From contig CP073746.1 in NCBI GenBank assembly GCA_024397995.1, positions 2,170,001 through 2,234,000 of the forward strand: a stretch of 64,000 nt of DNA, read 5' to 3'. The notes under the pieces were generated by a model. That model was given only the letters and a program-made list of their open reading frames with translations. It did no database searches and had not been told where the DNA came from. The translations under genes and the position numbers were made by a program. Below, piece after piece: positions 17,361-25,491 of the stretch (positions are counted from its first letter, which is position 1; every line of letters begins with the position of its first letter). The stretch comes from a bacterium SCSIO 12827. GTDB lineage: Bacteria > Pseudomonadota > Alphaproteobacteria > Rhodospirillales > Casp-alpha2.

Positions 17361-18455
17361 ATGACCGCAATCCGTCCGACCGCCCTTTCGGGCGTCCTGA
17401 GCGCCGCCCTTCTGGCAATGAGTGCCCTCACGCCGGCAGCAGCGCAGGCGCCGGGTCAGGTGCGCGCTCAGGGTGAACCTGTACAGGCTACTCCTGCCGC
17501 GCCCGTGCTCGGCAAACTGACCAATTACCGCGACGAAATGCGCCGGTTGATCACCAACATCGCCAAATTCGCCCGCGAGAAAAATCCCGGATTCGTCGTC
17601 ATCACCCACAACGGGATGGAGCTTCTGCAGAAGCGCGACGAAGTCGACGAAAAAAAGGTCTACCCGGCCCGCGCTTACATGATGTCGATCGACGCCATCC
17701 TGCAGGACGGCATGTTCTACGGGTATGAAACCTTCGGACAACCGACTTCCAAGGAGATGAAGGAAACCTTCGCCCAGTTGGTCGAGGTCGCCAAGCGCGA
17801 CCGGGTCAGCATCCTGACCATGGATTTTGTCCGCGACCCGAAAAAGATCGACGAGGTTCTGGCCGCCAGCCGCAAGCAAGGCTTCCTGCCCTTCGTCGCC
17901 CACAAGGAATTGTCCGTGATAAACAGTCTGCCGCCTTATCCGGCCAGGCCGTTTCACGAAAACTCGAACCACGTCCTGTCCATGTCGAACGCCGAAAACT
18001 ATCTTTATCTGCGCGACACCACGGCTTTCGGCCAGGAAGACGAATTCGCGCTGAAACTGCATGACACCAATTACGACATGGTCATCGTCGACGTATTTCA
18101 CGGCCGAAAGCCGTTCTCCAAACGCGCGATCGAGACCCTGAAGTACAAAAAGCTGGGCGCGCGCCGCCTGGTCCTCGCGCGCATGGATGTGGGCACGGCG
18201 GCGACCTATCGCTTTTACTGGAAACCGGGCTGGCAATCGGGTGCACCGCGCTGGATCACCGCCCCCTACCCCACGGACCCGGACCGCTACTTCGTCGAAT
18301 ACTGGCGCCCGGAATGGCACAAGATCATGTACGGCGACGCCAGTTCCTTCACTTTCGGCCTGTTGGCCCAGGGATATGACGGCGTGGTCATCGAAACGGT
18401 CGAGGCTTACCGCTACTTCGAATCCGACGGTCAGGACATGGCGGCCTTCAAGTAA
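17361..18455 (+). CDS. exported COG2342 / MJ1477-TM1410-type glycoside-hydrolase-like protein
   Basis: A 364-residue exported protein. The signal peptide (about 8-31) ends in PAAAQA. The body resembles the MJ1477/TM1410 group related to GH114 endo-alpha-1,4-polygalactosaminidase: AATYRFYWKPGWQ near 285, VEYWRPEWHKIMYG near 317, and GYDGVVIETVEAYRYF near 340. In the relatives I recall, the last motif reads with Asp where this protein has Glu (VVIE, VEAY), so activity is uncertain. I use the ATG at 17361 because AGGAAG precedes it; an upstream TTG has no ribosome site. A tandem acyl-CoA synthetase follows 35 bases later. Confidence 0.75.
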   Translation: MTAIRPTALSGVLSAALLAMSALTPAAAQAPGQVRAQGEPVQATPAAPVLGKLTNYRDEMRRLITNIAKFAREKNPGFVVITHNGMELLQKRDEVDEKKVYPARAYMMSIDAILQDGMFYGYETFGQPTSKEMKETFAQLVEVAKRDRVSILTMDFVRDPKKIDEVLAASRKQGFLPFVAHKELSVINSLPPYPARPFHENSNHVLSMSNAENYLYLRDTTAFGQEDEFALKLHDTNYDMVIVDVFHGRKPFSKRAIETLKYKKLGARRLVLARMDVGTAATYRFYWKPGWQSGAPRWITAPYPTDPDRYFVEYWRPEWHKIMYGDASSFTFGLLAQGYDGVVIETVEAYRYFESDGQDMAAFK

Positions 18456-18490
18456 CGGGCGGCTCCGGCCGTTTGGGAGGACGGCAGCCC

Positions 18491-20134
18491 ATGCTGACCA
18501 GGACCGACAGCTACGACAGGCTCTACGACAGCTTCACCTGGGACATCCCGGTGCGTTTCAACATGGGCGTCGATGTCTGTGACAAGAACGCAGCGCGCAA
18601 CGCCGACGCCCCGGCCTTGATCGTCACCTCGCCCGAAGGTGACCTGGTGACCTACAGCTTCGGCGCCCTGCGGGCCTTGTCCAACCAGGCCGCCAACATG
18701 TTCCAGGCCCACGGCCTGACACCGGGTGACCGCGTCGCCGTGCTGCTGCCGCAGTCGGTGGAGGCCGCCCTGACCCATGTCGCCGCCTGGAAGGCGGGCT
18801 TGATCTCAATCCCCCTGTTCACTTTGTTCGGCGAGGAAGCGCTCAGCTTTCGGCTCGCCGATTCCGGGGCCGCCGCCCTGGTCACGGACCTCGCCAATTA
18901 TCCCAAGATCGCAGCACTGGCGGATGCGCTGCCGGACCTGAAACGGATCTACGTCATCGACGCCGGGGCCGACGGCACCGGGTTCACGGATTTCTGGGGG
19001 GCCCTCGGCCGCGCGTCCGACACATTCCGGCCCGTCGATACGGCCACCGACGATCCCGGGTTGATCATCTATACCTCGGGCACCACGGGCAATCCCAAGG
19101 GGGCGCTGCACGCCCACCGCTGCCTGCTGGGCCATCTGCCGGGGGTGGAAATGTTCCACAATTTCCTCGGCCAGCCCGGTGACCTGATGTGGACGCCCGC
19201 CGACTGGGCCTGGATCGGCGGCCTGATGAACACCCTCATGTGCGCCTGGCATCACGGTGTGCCCGTGGTTGCCCACCGCGCCCGCAAATACGATCCCGAG
19301 GAAGCCTTGGCCCTGATGGCGCGCTTGGGCGTGCGCAACACCTTCATGCCGCCGACGGCACTGCGGCTCATGAGTAAGCTGCCGTCGCCCAGGGGGCGCC
19401 ATGTGCTCAACCTGCGTTCCGTCGCCTCGGCGGGGGAACCCGTGGGGGCTGACCTGATCCAATGGGGCCGCGAGGTCCTGGGCCTGAGCATCAACGAATT
19501 CTACGGCCAGACGGAATGCAACGTGGTCGTCGCGACCTGCGCGGAAATCATGGCGGCCAAACCCGGCGCCATGGGCCGACCCGCCCCGGGGCATGTGGTC
19601 GACGTCATCGCCCCCGACGGCACCATCCTTCCGCCGGGACAGGAAGGAGAAATCGCCTGCCGCGCCCCCGACCCGGTGATGCTTCTGGAATACTGGAAAA
19701 ACCCAGCCGCCGCCCAGGCCAACCTGCGGGACGGCTGGTGGCGCATGGGCGACACGGGATACCGTGACGACGAGGGCTACCTGTGGTTCGTCGGACGCGG
19801 CGACGATGTCATCACCTCGGCCGGATACCGTATCGGTCCGGGCGAGATCGAGGACTGCCTGAGCCACCATCCCGCGGTGCAACTGGCCGCCGTAATCGGC
19901 GTACCCGACCCGATCCGCACCGAAGCCGTCAAGGCCTTCATCGTGCTGATGCCTGGGTTTGAAGGCGGGGCCGCGACGGAACAGGACATCCGTGAATTCG
20001 TGAAGACGCGTCTGTCATCCCACGAATACCCGAGGCAGATCGAATTCGTTGACCAATTGCCCATGACCGCGACCGGCAAAATCAAGCGCAAGGACCTGCG
20101 CGACGCCGAACGGGCAAAGACCGGCGACACCTGA
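18491..20134 (+). CDS. AMP-binding acyl-CoA synthetase (acetyl/medium-chain type)
   Basis: Activates a carboxylic acid to its CoA thioester through an acyl-adenylate. It has 547 residues. The ANL-superfamily motifs are all present: LIIYTSGTTGNPKGALH near 185, INEFYGQTECN near 338, YRDDEGYLWFVGRGDDVI near 422, and the catalytic Lys in TATGKIKRKDL near the C-terminus. The sequence is closer to the acetyl-CoA/medium-chain (AcsA/MACS) group than to long-chain FadD, but the acid is not determinable. The ATG at 18491 follows GGGAGGA; an earlier TTG at 18473 is less likely. Confidence 0.9.
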   Translation: MLTRTDSYDRLYDSFTWDIPVRFNMGVDVCDKNAARNADAPALIVTSPEGDLVTYSFGALRALSNQAANMFQAHGLTPGDRVAVLLPQSVEAALTHVAAWKAGLISIPLFTLFGEEALSFRLADSGAAALVTDLANYPKIAALADALPDLKRIYVIDAGADGTGFTDFWGALGRASDTFRPVDTATDDPGLIIYTSGTTGNPKGALHAHRCLLGHLPGVEMFHNFLGQPGDLMWTPADWAWIGGLMNTLMCAWHHGVPVVAHRARKYDPEEALALMARLGVRNTFMPPTALRLMSKLPSPRGRHVLNLRSVASAGEPVGADLIQWGREVLGLSINEFYGQTECNVVVATCAEIMAAKPGAMGRPAPGHVVDVIAPDGTILPPGQEGEIACRAPDPVMLLEYWKNPAAAQANLRDGWWRMGDTGYRDDEGYLWFVGRGDDVITSAGYRIGPGEIEDCLSHHPAVQLAAVIGVPDPIRTEAVKAFIVLMPGFEGGAATEQDIREFVKTRLSSHEYPRQIEFVDQLPMTATGKIKRKDLRDAERAKTGDT

Positions 20135-20190
20135 CGACCAACCGCTTCAGGCTTCTTCTTAGGCTTTCGCGGCTGTCCGCAAGCCCTAGG

Positions 20191-20424
20191 TCAAGACGCC
20201 TGGTCCACCCATTGAATGACAAAGCCGTCGTCGGGCGGAAACCGCTCGGCGATCATCTCACGGGCCGTGTCTTCGTCGGTGGCGACGATATCGTGAACCT
20301 GGGCGTCGGCCCAGTTATCGTCGAAGAAAGAATGGGATTGATTGTCCTTAACGAGTGACCGGACATCCTTATTGTAGATGGCGACTTCGAAAACCTTGTC
20401 GCCGTCCTTGGTCGGGTGCCTCAT
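20191..20424 (-). CDS. conserved small protein of unknown function
   Basis: A 77-residue cytoplasmic protein that I cannot name. The sequence (VFEVAIYNKDVRSLVKDNQS, then DEDTAREMIAERFPPDDGFV) is acidic with a compact alpha/beta look and no Cys or membrane helix. I start at the ATG at 20424, preceded by AGGGG at good distance; a longer open frame upstream is Arg-rich and unlikely to be coding. It is convergent with the acyl-CoA synthetase gene; the 56-base gap holds a bulged hairpin (GGCTT-TC-GCGG / CCGC-AAGCC) without a T run. Confidence 0.65.
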   Translation of the reverse strand: MRHPTKDGDKVFEVAIYNKDVRSLVKDNQSHSFFDDNWADAQVHDIVATDEDTAREMIAERFPPDDGFVIQWVDQAS

Positions 20425-20582
20425 CCGCCAGCCCCTTTTTCCGCGCGCCTTCCGGATTTGTTTCCTCCGGGTCCACTGCGTCCGCATCCGAAAGAAAAGC
20501 GCAAGCAGCGGAATGTCTTTTGTTATGATTATGTGACAATCGTTGCCGCCCACTACTTTCAATGTCAACGAGCACCTGGAAT

Positions 20583-20606
20583 TGATTTATATGTCCGTAT
20601 AAATCA
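20583..20606. promoter_or_regulatory. inverted repeat TGATTTATA-N6-TATAAATCA
   Basis: Perfect 9-bp arms with spacer TGTCCG, in an AT-rich patch of the 286-base divergent gap between the small unknown (20424) and the HCCA isomerase gene (20711). The arm spacing fits a dimeric repressor operator overlapping a promoter. No T run follows on either strand. Confidence 0.45.
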
Positions 20607-20710
20607 TCGATTTTCAGCCGTTTTCCGCAATTCCCATGGTTCTCTTCAACACCGTGCGCGGCCTGCTTCGGCATCGAATCGCGGAACCTTCTGTCTGAAT
20701 AGGAACAGTG

Positions 20711-21328
20711 ATGTCCAAAACGATCGACTACTACTTCACCGTGACTTCCCCTTGGTCCTATCTGGGAGACGCCCGGTTGCGCGTCATCGCGGATCGGCAC
20801 GGCTGGCGGATTGATCACAAACCGGTCGACATGGGCGAGGTCTTCGCCGTTTCGGGCGGGTTGCCGCTCGCGAAACGCCCGCCGCAACGGGTCGCCTACC
20901 GCATGATGGAGTTGAAACGCTGGCGCGCACGGCTCGGTGTCCCTCTGACGCTGGAGCCTGCATTCTTCCCCGCCGCCGACAAGTCGGCGCGGCGGCTGAT
21001 TCTGGCCGCCAAGAAGGACGGCATTGACGCCCAACGGTTGGGGGAACTGGTCCATGCGTTCATGCGCACGGTCTGGGTCGATGAAAAGGACATTGCCGAT
21101 CCGGCGACCCTGGCCGAGATAATGACCGGCATGGGGTTGGACAGCGCACACCTGCTGGCAAGCGCGGACACCGCCGAGATCGACGATATTGCCCAGGCTT
21201 ATACGGAACAGGCGAAAAGCATCGGCGTGTTCGGCGCGCCGACCTATGTCATCGACGGGGAACTGTTCTGGGGCCAGGACCGCCTTGATTTCGTAGAGGA
21301 AAAGGTGTCCGCTCAGGATCATGGTTGA
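20711..21328 (+). CDS. 2-hydroxychromene-2-carboxylate isomerase / DsbA-fold GST-kappa family
   Basis: A 205-residue glutathione-dependent isomerase of the thioredoxin-like DsbA/kappa-GST fold. The N-terminal SPWSYLGDARLR carries the Ser that replaces the redox CxxC and binds glutathione thiolate in this family. The C-terminal GVFGAPTYVIDGELFWGQDR is the cis-Pro region (APT). Family members isomerise 2-hydroxychromene-2-carboxylate in naphthalene degradation, but no such pathway is visible here and many homologs have other roles. The ATG at 20711 follows AGGAAC. It overlaps the ChaC gene by eight bases, and both use glutathione chemistry. Confidence 0.85.
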   Translation: MSKTIDYYFTVTSPWSYLGDARLRVIADRHGWRIDHKPVDMGEVFAVSGGLPLAKRPPQRVAYRMMELKRWRARLGVPLTLEPAFFPAADKSARRLILAAKKDGIDAQRLGELVHAFMRTVWVDEKDIADPATLAEIMTGMGLDSAHLLASADTAEIDDIAQAYTEQAKSIGVFGAPTYVIDGELFWGQDRLDFVEEKVSAQDHG

Positions 21329-21893
21329 TGCCGCCGCGCTGAGCACCGTCGAATGGGTTTTCGCCTATGGCTCGCTCATGTGGAATCCCGGGTTCGCGTA
21401 CACGGACCGCCAATCCGCCGCGCTCGAAGGATTTCACCGCGCGTTCTGCATCTTCTCTCACCACTACCGGGGCACGCCGGCCAAACCCGGCTTGGTCCTG
21501 GGCCTGGACAAGGGCGGTAGCTGCCGGGGCATCGCCCTGCGTTTCGCCCCCGCCGATCGCGACGCGGTCGTCGCCTACCTGAATGAACGGGAGTTGACCG
21601 GCTACGCCTACCGTCCGGCAATCGTCACGGCGACACTTGAAAACGGACAATCCGTCGCCGCCTATACCTTCGTGACGGACCCGACCCATCCGCAATACGC
21701 GGGCGACCTTGGCCCGGCGCGCTCGGCGGAACTGATCATGGCGGCCTCGGGACAAAGCGGGCTCAACCGTGATTACCTGATAAACACGCTTAGTCAGTTG
21801 GAATTGCTGGGGTTTCGCGATGATGCTCTGCATGCCTTGTTGGCCCGGGTGCAGCATCTGACGGGCCTTCTCGACCAAGGTAGCGGGATTTGA
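21321..21893 (+). CDS. ChaC-like gamma-glutamylcyclotransferase
   Basis: Predicted to cleave glutathione into 5-oxoproline and Cys-Gly in the cytoplasm. It has 190 residues, normal for ChaC. The substrate-binding signature FAYGSLMWNPGF starts at residue 14. The catalytic Glu is in NEREL (Glu91 most likely). The downstream TPAKPGLVLGLDKGGSCRG and DPTHPQYAGDL match the family. The start lies inside the preceding isomerase gene, so the two are co-translated. Confidence 0.92.
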   Translation: MVDAAALSTVEWVFAYGSLMWNPGFAYTDRQSAALEGFHRAFCIFSHHYRGTPAKPGLVLGLDKGGSCRGIALRFAPADRDAVVAYLNERELTGYAYRPAIVTATLENGQSVAAYTFVTDPTHPQYAGDLGPARSAELIMAASGQSGLNRDYLINTLSQLELLGFRDDALHALLARVQHLTGLLDQGSGI

Positions 21894-22077
21894 CCCGCCC
21901 GTGCAGGTCCGTCGGCCATGTGCGCAATTCGGGACGCCGTGATAGAATCCGCCCGGCGATAAGGAAAGTTTAAGGTTTCCCTGGTCAAATTCACGGTTAA
22001 TGGCAGATGAAGAACCTGCCCACGGCGGGCCACCGGCCCGAATGGCCGCACTCACCGCCGGATAACGGAGCAAAGCA

Positions 22078-22368
22078 ATGGCTGAAGACACCGCCCCCGA
22101 AGAGAAAACGGAATCTGAAAAGGTTCATGCTCTCTATGACGTCCAGGTGGAAATCACCGCCGTCCTCGGCACGGCGGAAATGCCGATCAGCCAGATCTTG
22201 AAGCTCGGCCGTGGTGCCGTCGTGGAACTGAACCGCACCGTCGGCGAGAACATCGAAATCCATGCCAACAACCGGCTGGTCGCCAAGGGTGAGGTCGTGG
22301 TCGTCGAGGACCGCCTGGGCGTCACCCTGACGGAAGTGCTGAAAATCAGCCAATCCCTTAAACAGTAA
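22078..22368 (+). CDS. fliN: flagellar motor switch protein FliN
   Basis: C-ring component that, with FliM and FliG, sets motor direction and helps cargo export. It has 96 residues. The SpoA domain spans about 22-94 (VQVEITAVLGTAEMPISQIL, then LKLGRGAVVELNRTVGE). The acidic N-terminal tail is typical. The ATG at 22078 has GGAG eight bases upstream. No other flagellar gene is adjacent, which is unusual since fliN commonly lies beside fliM/fliG. Confidence 0.95.
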   Translation: MAEDTAPEEKTESEKVHALYDVQVEITAVLGTAEMPISQILKLGRGAVVELNRTVGENIEIHANNRLVAKGEVVVVEDRLGVTLTEVLKISQSLKQ

Positions 22369-22425
22369 GGCCGCTTGAAGGCCCCGCCTGACAAGGCCGG
22401 GCCCCCTGGAGTAAAGGCAACCGCC

Positions 22426-22629
22426 ATGGCCACCGACAGTGATATCTACCGCGCCGCCAATCTGTTGATTCAGGAATTCGGCGAAATGGCGCCCATCGGC
22501 GCGCAGGTGAAGGCAGACCAAATGCAGGACCGGGGCGACCGTTCCGCACGGTCGGTCTGGCTTCGTGTCGCGCGGGCAACCGAGGAACTGCTTTCCAGTT
22601 CCACCCCAGACCGCGCCGCCCTGAACTAA
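22426..22629 (+). CDS. small conserved helical protein of unknown function
   Basis: A 67-residue protein beginning at the ATG at 22426, preceded by GGAG. The sequence (DIYRAANLLIQEFGEMAPIG, then KADQMQDRGD, SVWLRVARATEELLSS) is predicted helical and resembles a group of short alphaproteobacterial proteins of unknown function that I know only as unnamed hypotheticals. It follows fliN by 57 bases and may share its transcript. The 37-base gap to the convergent gene has an imperfect inverted repeat that may act as a shared terminator. Confidence 0.7.
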   Translation: MATDSDIYRAANLLIQEFGEMAPIGAQVKADQMQDRGDRSARSVWLRVARATEELLSSSTPDRAALN

Positions 22630-22666
22630 CGCGCCAAGCCGGGAACAACGCGCCGTTCCGGTTTCT

Positions 22667-23119
22667 CTAGCCGTCTTCTTCAAGCGGCCGCGCGATGTCG
22701 CGCGGGCTGATCATCGTCATCGCCCGCCCGGGATCGATCATGGAAATGAAGTAGGACTTGAGGAAACTGTCAGTCAACACCGCCGCCTGACGCAGCCGCT
22801 CTCCCGCCGTAACCAGGCGGTCGACGCCCTGGGTTTCTTCAAGCGCCCGGTTGACCGTTTCCGCATTTCCCACAAGATCGGCAAAACGTGGTTGCCGGGT
22901 TGCCGCATCGGATTCCAGATCCGTGGCGAGACCTTGATTGTCCGCCTGGGCCAAGGCCTCCGCTTCGAGACCGCGCGCCAGTGTGGCCGCGCGAATCTCA
23001 ACCCGACCATCGCGCGCTTCCGTTGCACGCAACCTGTTCAGGCGCGTGGCAAGGTCTTCCTGTACCTCGTTCTTGGACAGGATGCGGTCGATGCCGGAAC
23101 CGGAAACAATCTCAACCAT
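22667..23119 (-). CDS. hypothetical protein, helical
   Basis: I do not recognise this 150-residue protein. It is Ala/Arg/Glu-rich and predicted alpha-helical, with a likely coiled coil (about 20-70) and a final third (VDRLVTAGERLRQAAVLTDS, then FLKSYFISMIDPGRAMTMIS) that looks more globular. No signal peptide or Cys is seen. It converges on the fliN pair and diverges from a secreted protein gene. Codon usage is like its neighbours, supporting coding. The ribosome site is weak. Confidence 0.6.
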   Translation of the reverse strand: MVEIVSGSGIDRILSKNEVQEDLATRLNRLRATEARDGRVEIRAATLARGLEAEALAQADNQGLATDLESDAATRQPRFADLVGNAETVNRALEETQGVDRLVTAGERLRQAAVLTDSFLKSYFISMIDPGRAMTMISPRDIARPLEEDG

Positions 23120-23217
23120 GCCCAGAATATGGGCGCATTTCTTGGTTAATGCGAGCCCCCAGAACGATCTTCACGCAGCTTTGAAGTATCCCGTGCAATG
23201 CCTTAAGAGAAGGGATC

Positions 23218-23829
23218 ATGGTATTGTTTCGCATTCCCAACCTGTCGAGGCTCCCTGCCCCCATGCCCCATTTCCTTCGCACGCCTTCCTTGCTCTTGAC
23301 CCTGCTTTCCGTAACAGGGGTGATGCTGATGCTGACGGCGACACCTGCATGGGCCGACAGCGGCCTGCTCGACACCATGTTGCGGTCGGCCAAGGAGGCG
23401 CCGGTAAAACTCTACGAAGGCAAGGCCAAGACCTACCGCGCCGGAGTGATGACGCCTGAGACGCTGGCGGCCTGTCTCATCCTCGCCCATCGCATCGACG
23501 CGGTCGCCATCGAGATCGAGACGGCGAAAGGAACGATCCGCGATCTGGACGGCCGGATCCAAGAAGCCGGGCCGCGCCTGCAGCACCAAGCGATGGCGGC
23601 TTTGACCGACCCGGAACGGCGCAAGACCTATGAGGCGCAGATTTCCGATTACAACGCCTGGGTCGAAGAACGGCGCGGCACGGTCGAGGCCCATAACCGT
23701 CAGGTTCGCCTGTATTCGGAAATGTCCGGACGGTTCAACGGCGAATGTAACGGCCGGTCGTACTTCCCGAGCGACCTGGACGTCGTCAAAGACAGTCTGC
23801 CGCCCGAAGTCGCGACGCGGATCCAATAA
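23218..23829 (+). CDS. exported hypothetical protein
   Basis: A 203-residue protein with a signal sequence (hydrophobic core about 25-43, ending ATPAWA) directing it to the periplasm. The mature part starts with SGLLDTMLRSAKEAPVKLYE and contains a long helical, probably coiled-coil segment (about 80-165). A final loop has the only mature-region Cys besides the one near residue 76 (GECNGRSYFPSDLD), so one disulfide is possible. No family is recognised. The ATG has AAGGG just upstream. Confidence 0.65.
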   Translation: MVLFRIPNLSRLPAPMPHFLRTPSLLLTLLSVTGVMLMLTATPAWADSGLLDTMLRSAKEAPVKLYEGKAKTYRAGVMTPETLAACLILAHRIDAVAIEIETAKGTIRDLDGRIQEAGPRLQHQAMAALTDPERRKTYEAQISDYNAWVEERRGTVEAHNRQVRLYSEMSGRFNGECNGRSYFPSDLDVVKDSLPPEVATRIQ

Positions 23830-23900
23830 GCAGCCCTGAAAGCCGCTCACACCAAAGTTAATGGCGCTCGGCGTCAATCAAGACCAGACTCGGGCCCGTG

Positions 23901-24974
23901 ATGACAATTCATGCGGCCTCACCCCTGCCCCGGCTAATCGCGCTCAGCACCGCGGTGCCGCCGTACAAGTTGGCCCAGGCCGATATCCGCGCCTGGGCCC
24001 GTACTCAGTTCAAGGGCCGGGTCCGCGATATCGACCGCATGCTGCCGGCCTTCGATAACGCAGGCATCGATACCCGCTATTCCTGCATGCCGCTGGATTG
24101 GTTTTCCAAACCGCGCGGCTGGGCGGAAAAGAACGCGCGTTATCTGGAACACGCGGTCGACCTGTTGACCGAAGCGGCCGAGAATTGCCTTGCCCAGGCG
24201 GGCATAACGGCCGAGGACGTGGATGCGCTGGTCACCGTATCGACCACGGGAATCGCCACGCCGTCGCTCGACGCCCGCCTGTTCGACCGCCTGCCCTTCC
24301 GCGCCGAGACGACGCGCCTGCCCCTCTTCGGCCTGGGATGTGCCGGCGGGGTCAATGGTCTGGCCCGCGCCGCCGAGATCGCCCAGGCGCGGCCGGGGGC
24401 GCGCGTCCTGTTTCTGGTGGTGGAACTCTGCGGCCTGACTTTCCGTGGTGCGGACCTGTCGAAAAGCAATGTCATCGCCACGGCCTTGTTCGGCGACGGC
24501 GCGGCGGCAGCGCTGATTACCACGGATGGTCCCGGCCCCCACATCGCCAGATCGGGCGAACATACTTGGCCCAAATCCCTCGACGTCATGGGCTGGACGG
24601 TAGAAGAAGACGGACTGGGCGTGGTGTTTTCCCGCGACATCCCGAATTTGGTGGAAATGGAACTACCGGCCGTGCTGCAACGCTATCTGACCCAGGATAA
24701 TCTAGGCATCGGCCATATCGACGCCTTCGTCGCCCACCCCGGCGGGGAAAAGGTCATCACCGCCCTGGAAACCGTGTTCGGGCAACCGGCTGGCGGACTC
24801 AACCATTGCCGGTCGGTGCTGCGCGATTTCGGTAACATGTCGGCGGCCACCGTCTTGTTCGTCCTGCGCCGCACGATGGACGCCGGTTTCGGACACACGC
24901 CGGGCAAACGAGCCTTGATGTCGGCCTTAGGCCCCGGCTTCACGGCCGGGTTCCTGACCCTGGAAACGGTTTAG
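23901..24974 (+). CDS. type III polyketide synthase
   Basis: Chalcone-synthase-like iterative ketosynthase of 357 residues that extends an acyl-CoA with malonyl-CoA and cyclises it to a pyrone or resorcinol. The Cys-His-Asn triad is intact: Cys147 in FGLGCAGGVNG, His279 in AHPGGEK, Asn312 in DFGNMSAAT. The GWTVEEDGLGVVFSRDIP segment matches the family. The starter unit is not determinable; bacterial homologs paired with an ICMT methyltransferase use long fatty acyl-CoAs. The ATG at 23901 is adjacent to an alternative GTG. The methyltransferase gene starts 11 bases after the stop. Confidence 0.93.
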   Translation: MTIHAASPLPRLIALSTAVPPYKLAQADIRAWARTQFKGRVRDIDRMLPAFDNAGIDTRYSCMPLDWFSKPRGWAEKNARYLEHAVDLLTEAAENCLAQAGITAEDVDALVTVSTTGIATPSLDARLFDRLPFRAETTRLPLFGLGCAGGVNGLARAAEIAQARPGARVLFLVVELCGLTFRGADLSKSNVIATALFGDGAAAALITTDGPGPHIARSGEHTWPKSLDVMGWTVEEDGLGVVFSRDIPNLVEMELPAVLQRYLTQDNLGIGHIDAFVAHPGGEKVITALETVFGQPAGGLNHCRSVLRDFGNMSAATVLFVLRRTMDAGFGHTPGKRALMSALGPGFTAGFLTLETV

Positions 24975-24984
24975 GGCTGCCGCC

Positions 24985-25491
24985 GTGCCGACCCTTTGGA
25001 TCGTCATCGCCCTGGTCATCCTGCTGCGTTTGGCGGAACTGGTTTATGCCGGGCGCAATACCGCCCGCCTGCTGGCCCAGGGCGGGGTTGAGCACGGGCG
25101 CGGCCATTACCCGGTTATCATCGCCCTTCACGCGGGCTGGCTGGCCTCCCTGGCGCTCCTGGTGCCGCCGGACACCCCGGCGCAATGGCCCTGGCTGGCG
25201 CTGTTTGCCATGCTGCAGGTGGCGCGGGCCTGGGTCATCGCCTCCCTGGGGCCTTATTGGACGACCCGCATCATCACCCTGCCCGGCGCCCCCTTGGTGC
25301 GGCGCGGGCCCTATCGTTTTCTGCGGCATCCAAATTACTGGGTGGTCGCGGCGGAAATCGCCGTGCTGCCGCTGGCCTTCGGGGCCTGGCAGATCGCGCT
25401 GGCGTTTTCCACCCTCAACGCCCTGGTGCTGGCGTACCGCATTCGAGTGGAACAGGCCGCCCTCGCCCCCCGGCTCCCGATCACGGACTAA
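24985..25491 (+). CDS. ICMT-family membrane methyltransferase, polyketide partner
   Basis: A 168-residue integral membrane protein with four or five helices, related to isoprenylcysteine carboxyl methyltransferase. The SAM-binding C-terminal signature is present: LVRRGPYRFLRHPNYWVVAA near 105-125, followed by a helix and YRIRVEQAAL. In Bacillus (BpsA-BpsB) and Streptomyces (SrsA-SrsB) such an enzyme next to a type III synthase O-methylates alkylpyrones or alkylresorcinols; I infer the same here. It starts with GTG, 11 bases after the synthase stop. Its 3' end overlaps the convergent protease gene by 11 bases. Confidence 0.88.
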   Translation: MPTLWIVIALVILLRLAELVYAGRNTARLLAQGGVEHGRGHYPVIIALHAGWLASLALLVPPDTPAQWPWLALFAMLQVARAWVIASLGPYWTTRIITLPGAPLVRRGPYRFLRHPNYWVVAAEIAVLPLAFGAWQIALAFSTLNALVLAYRIRVEQAALAPRLPITD

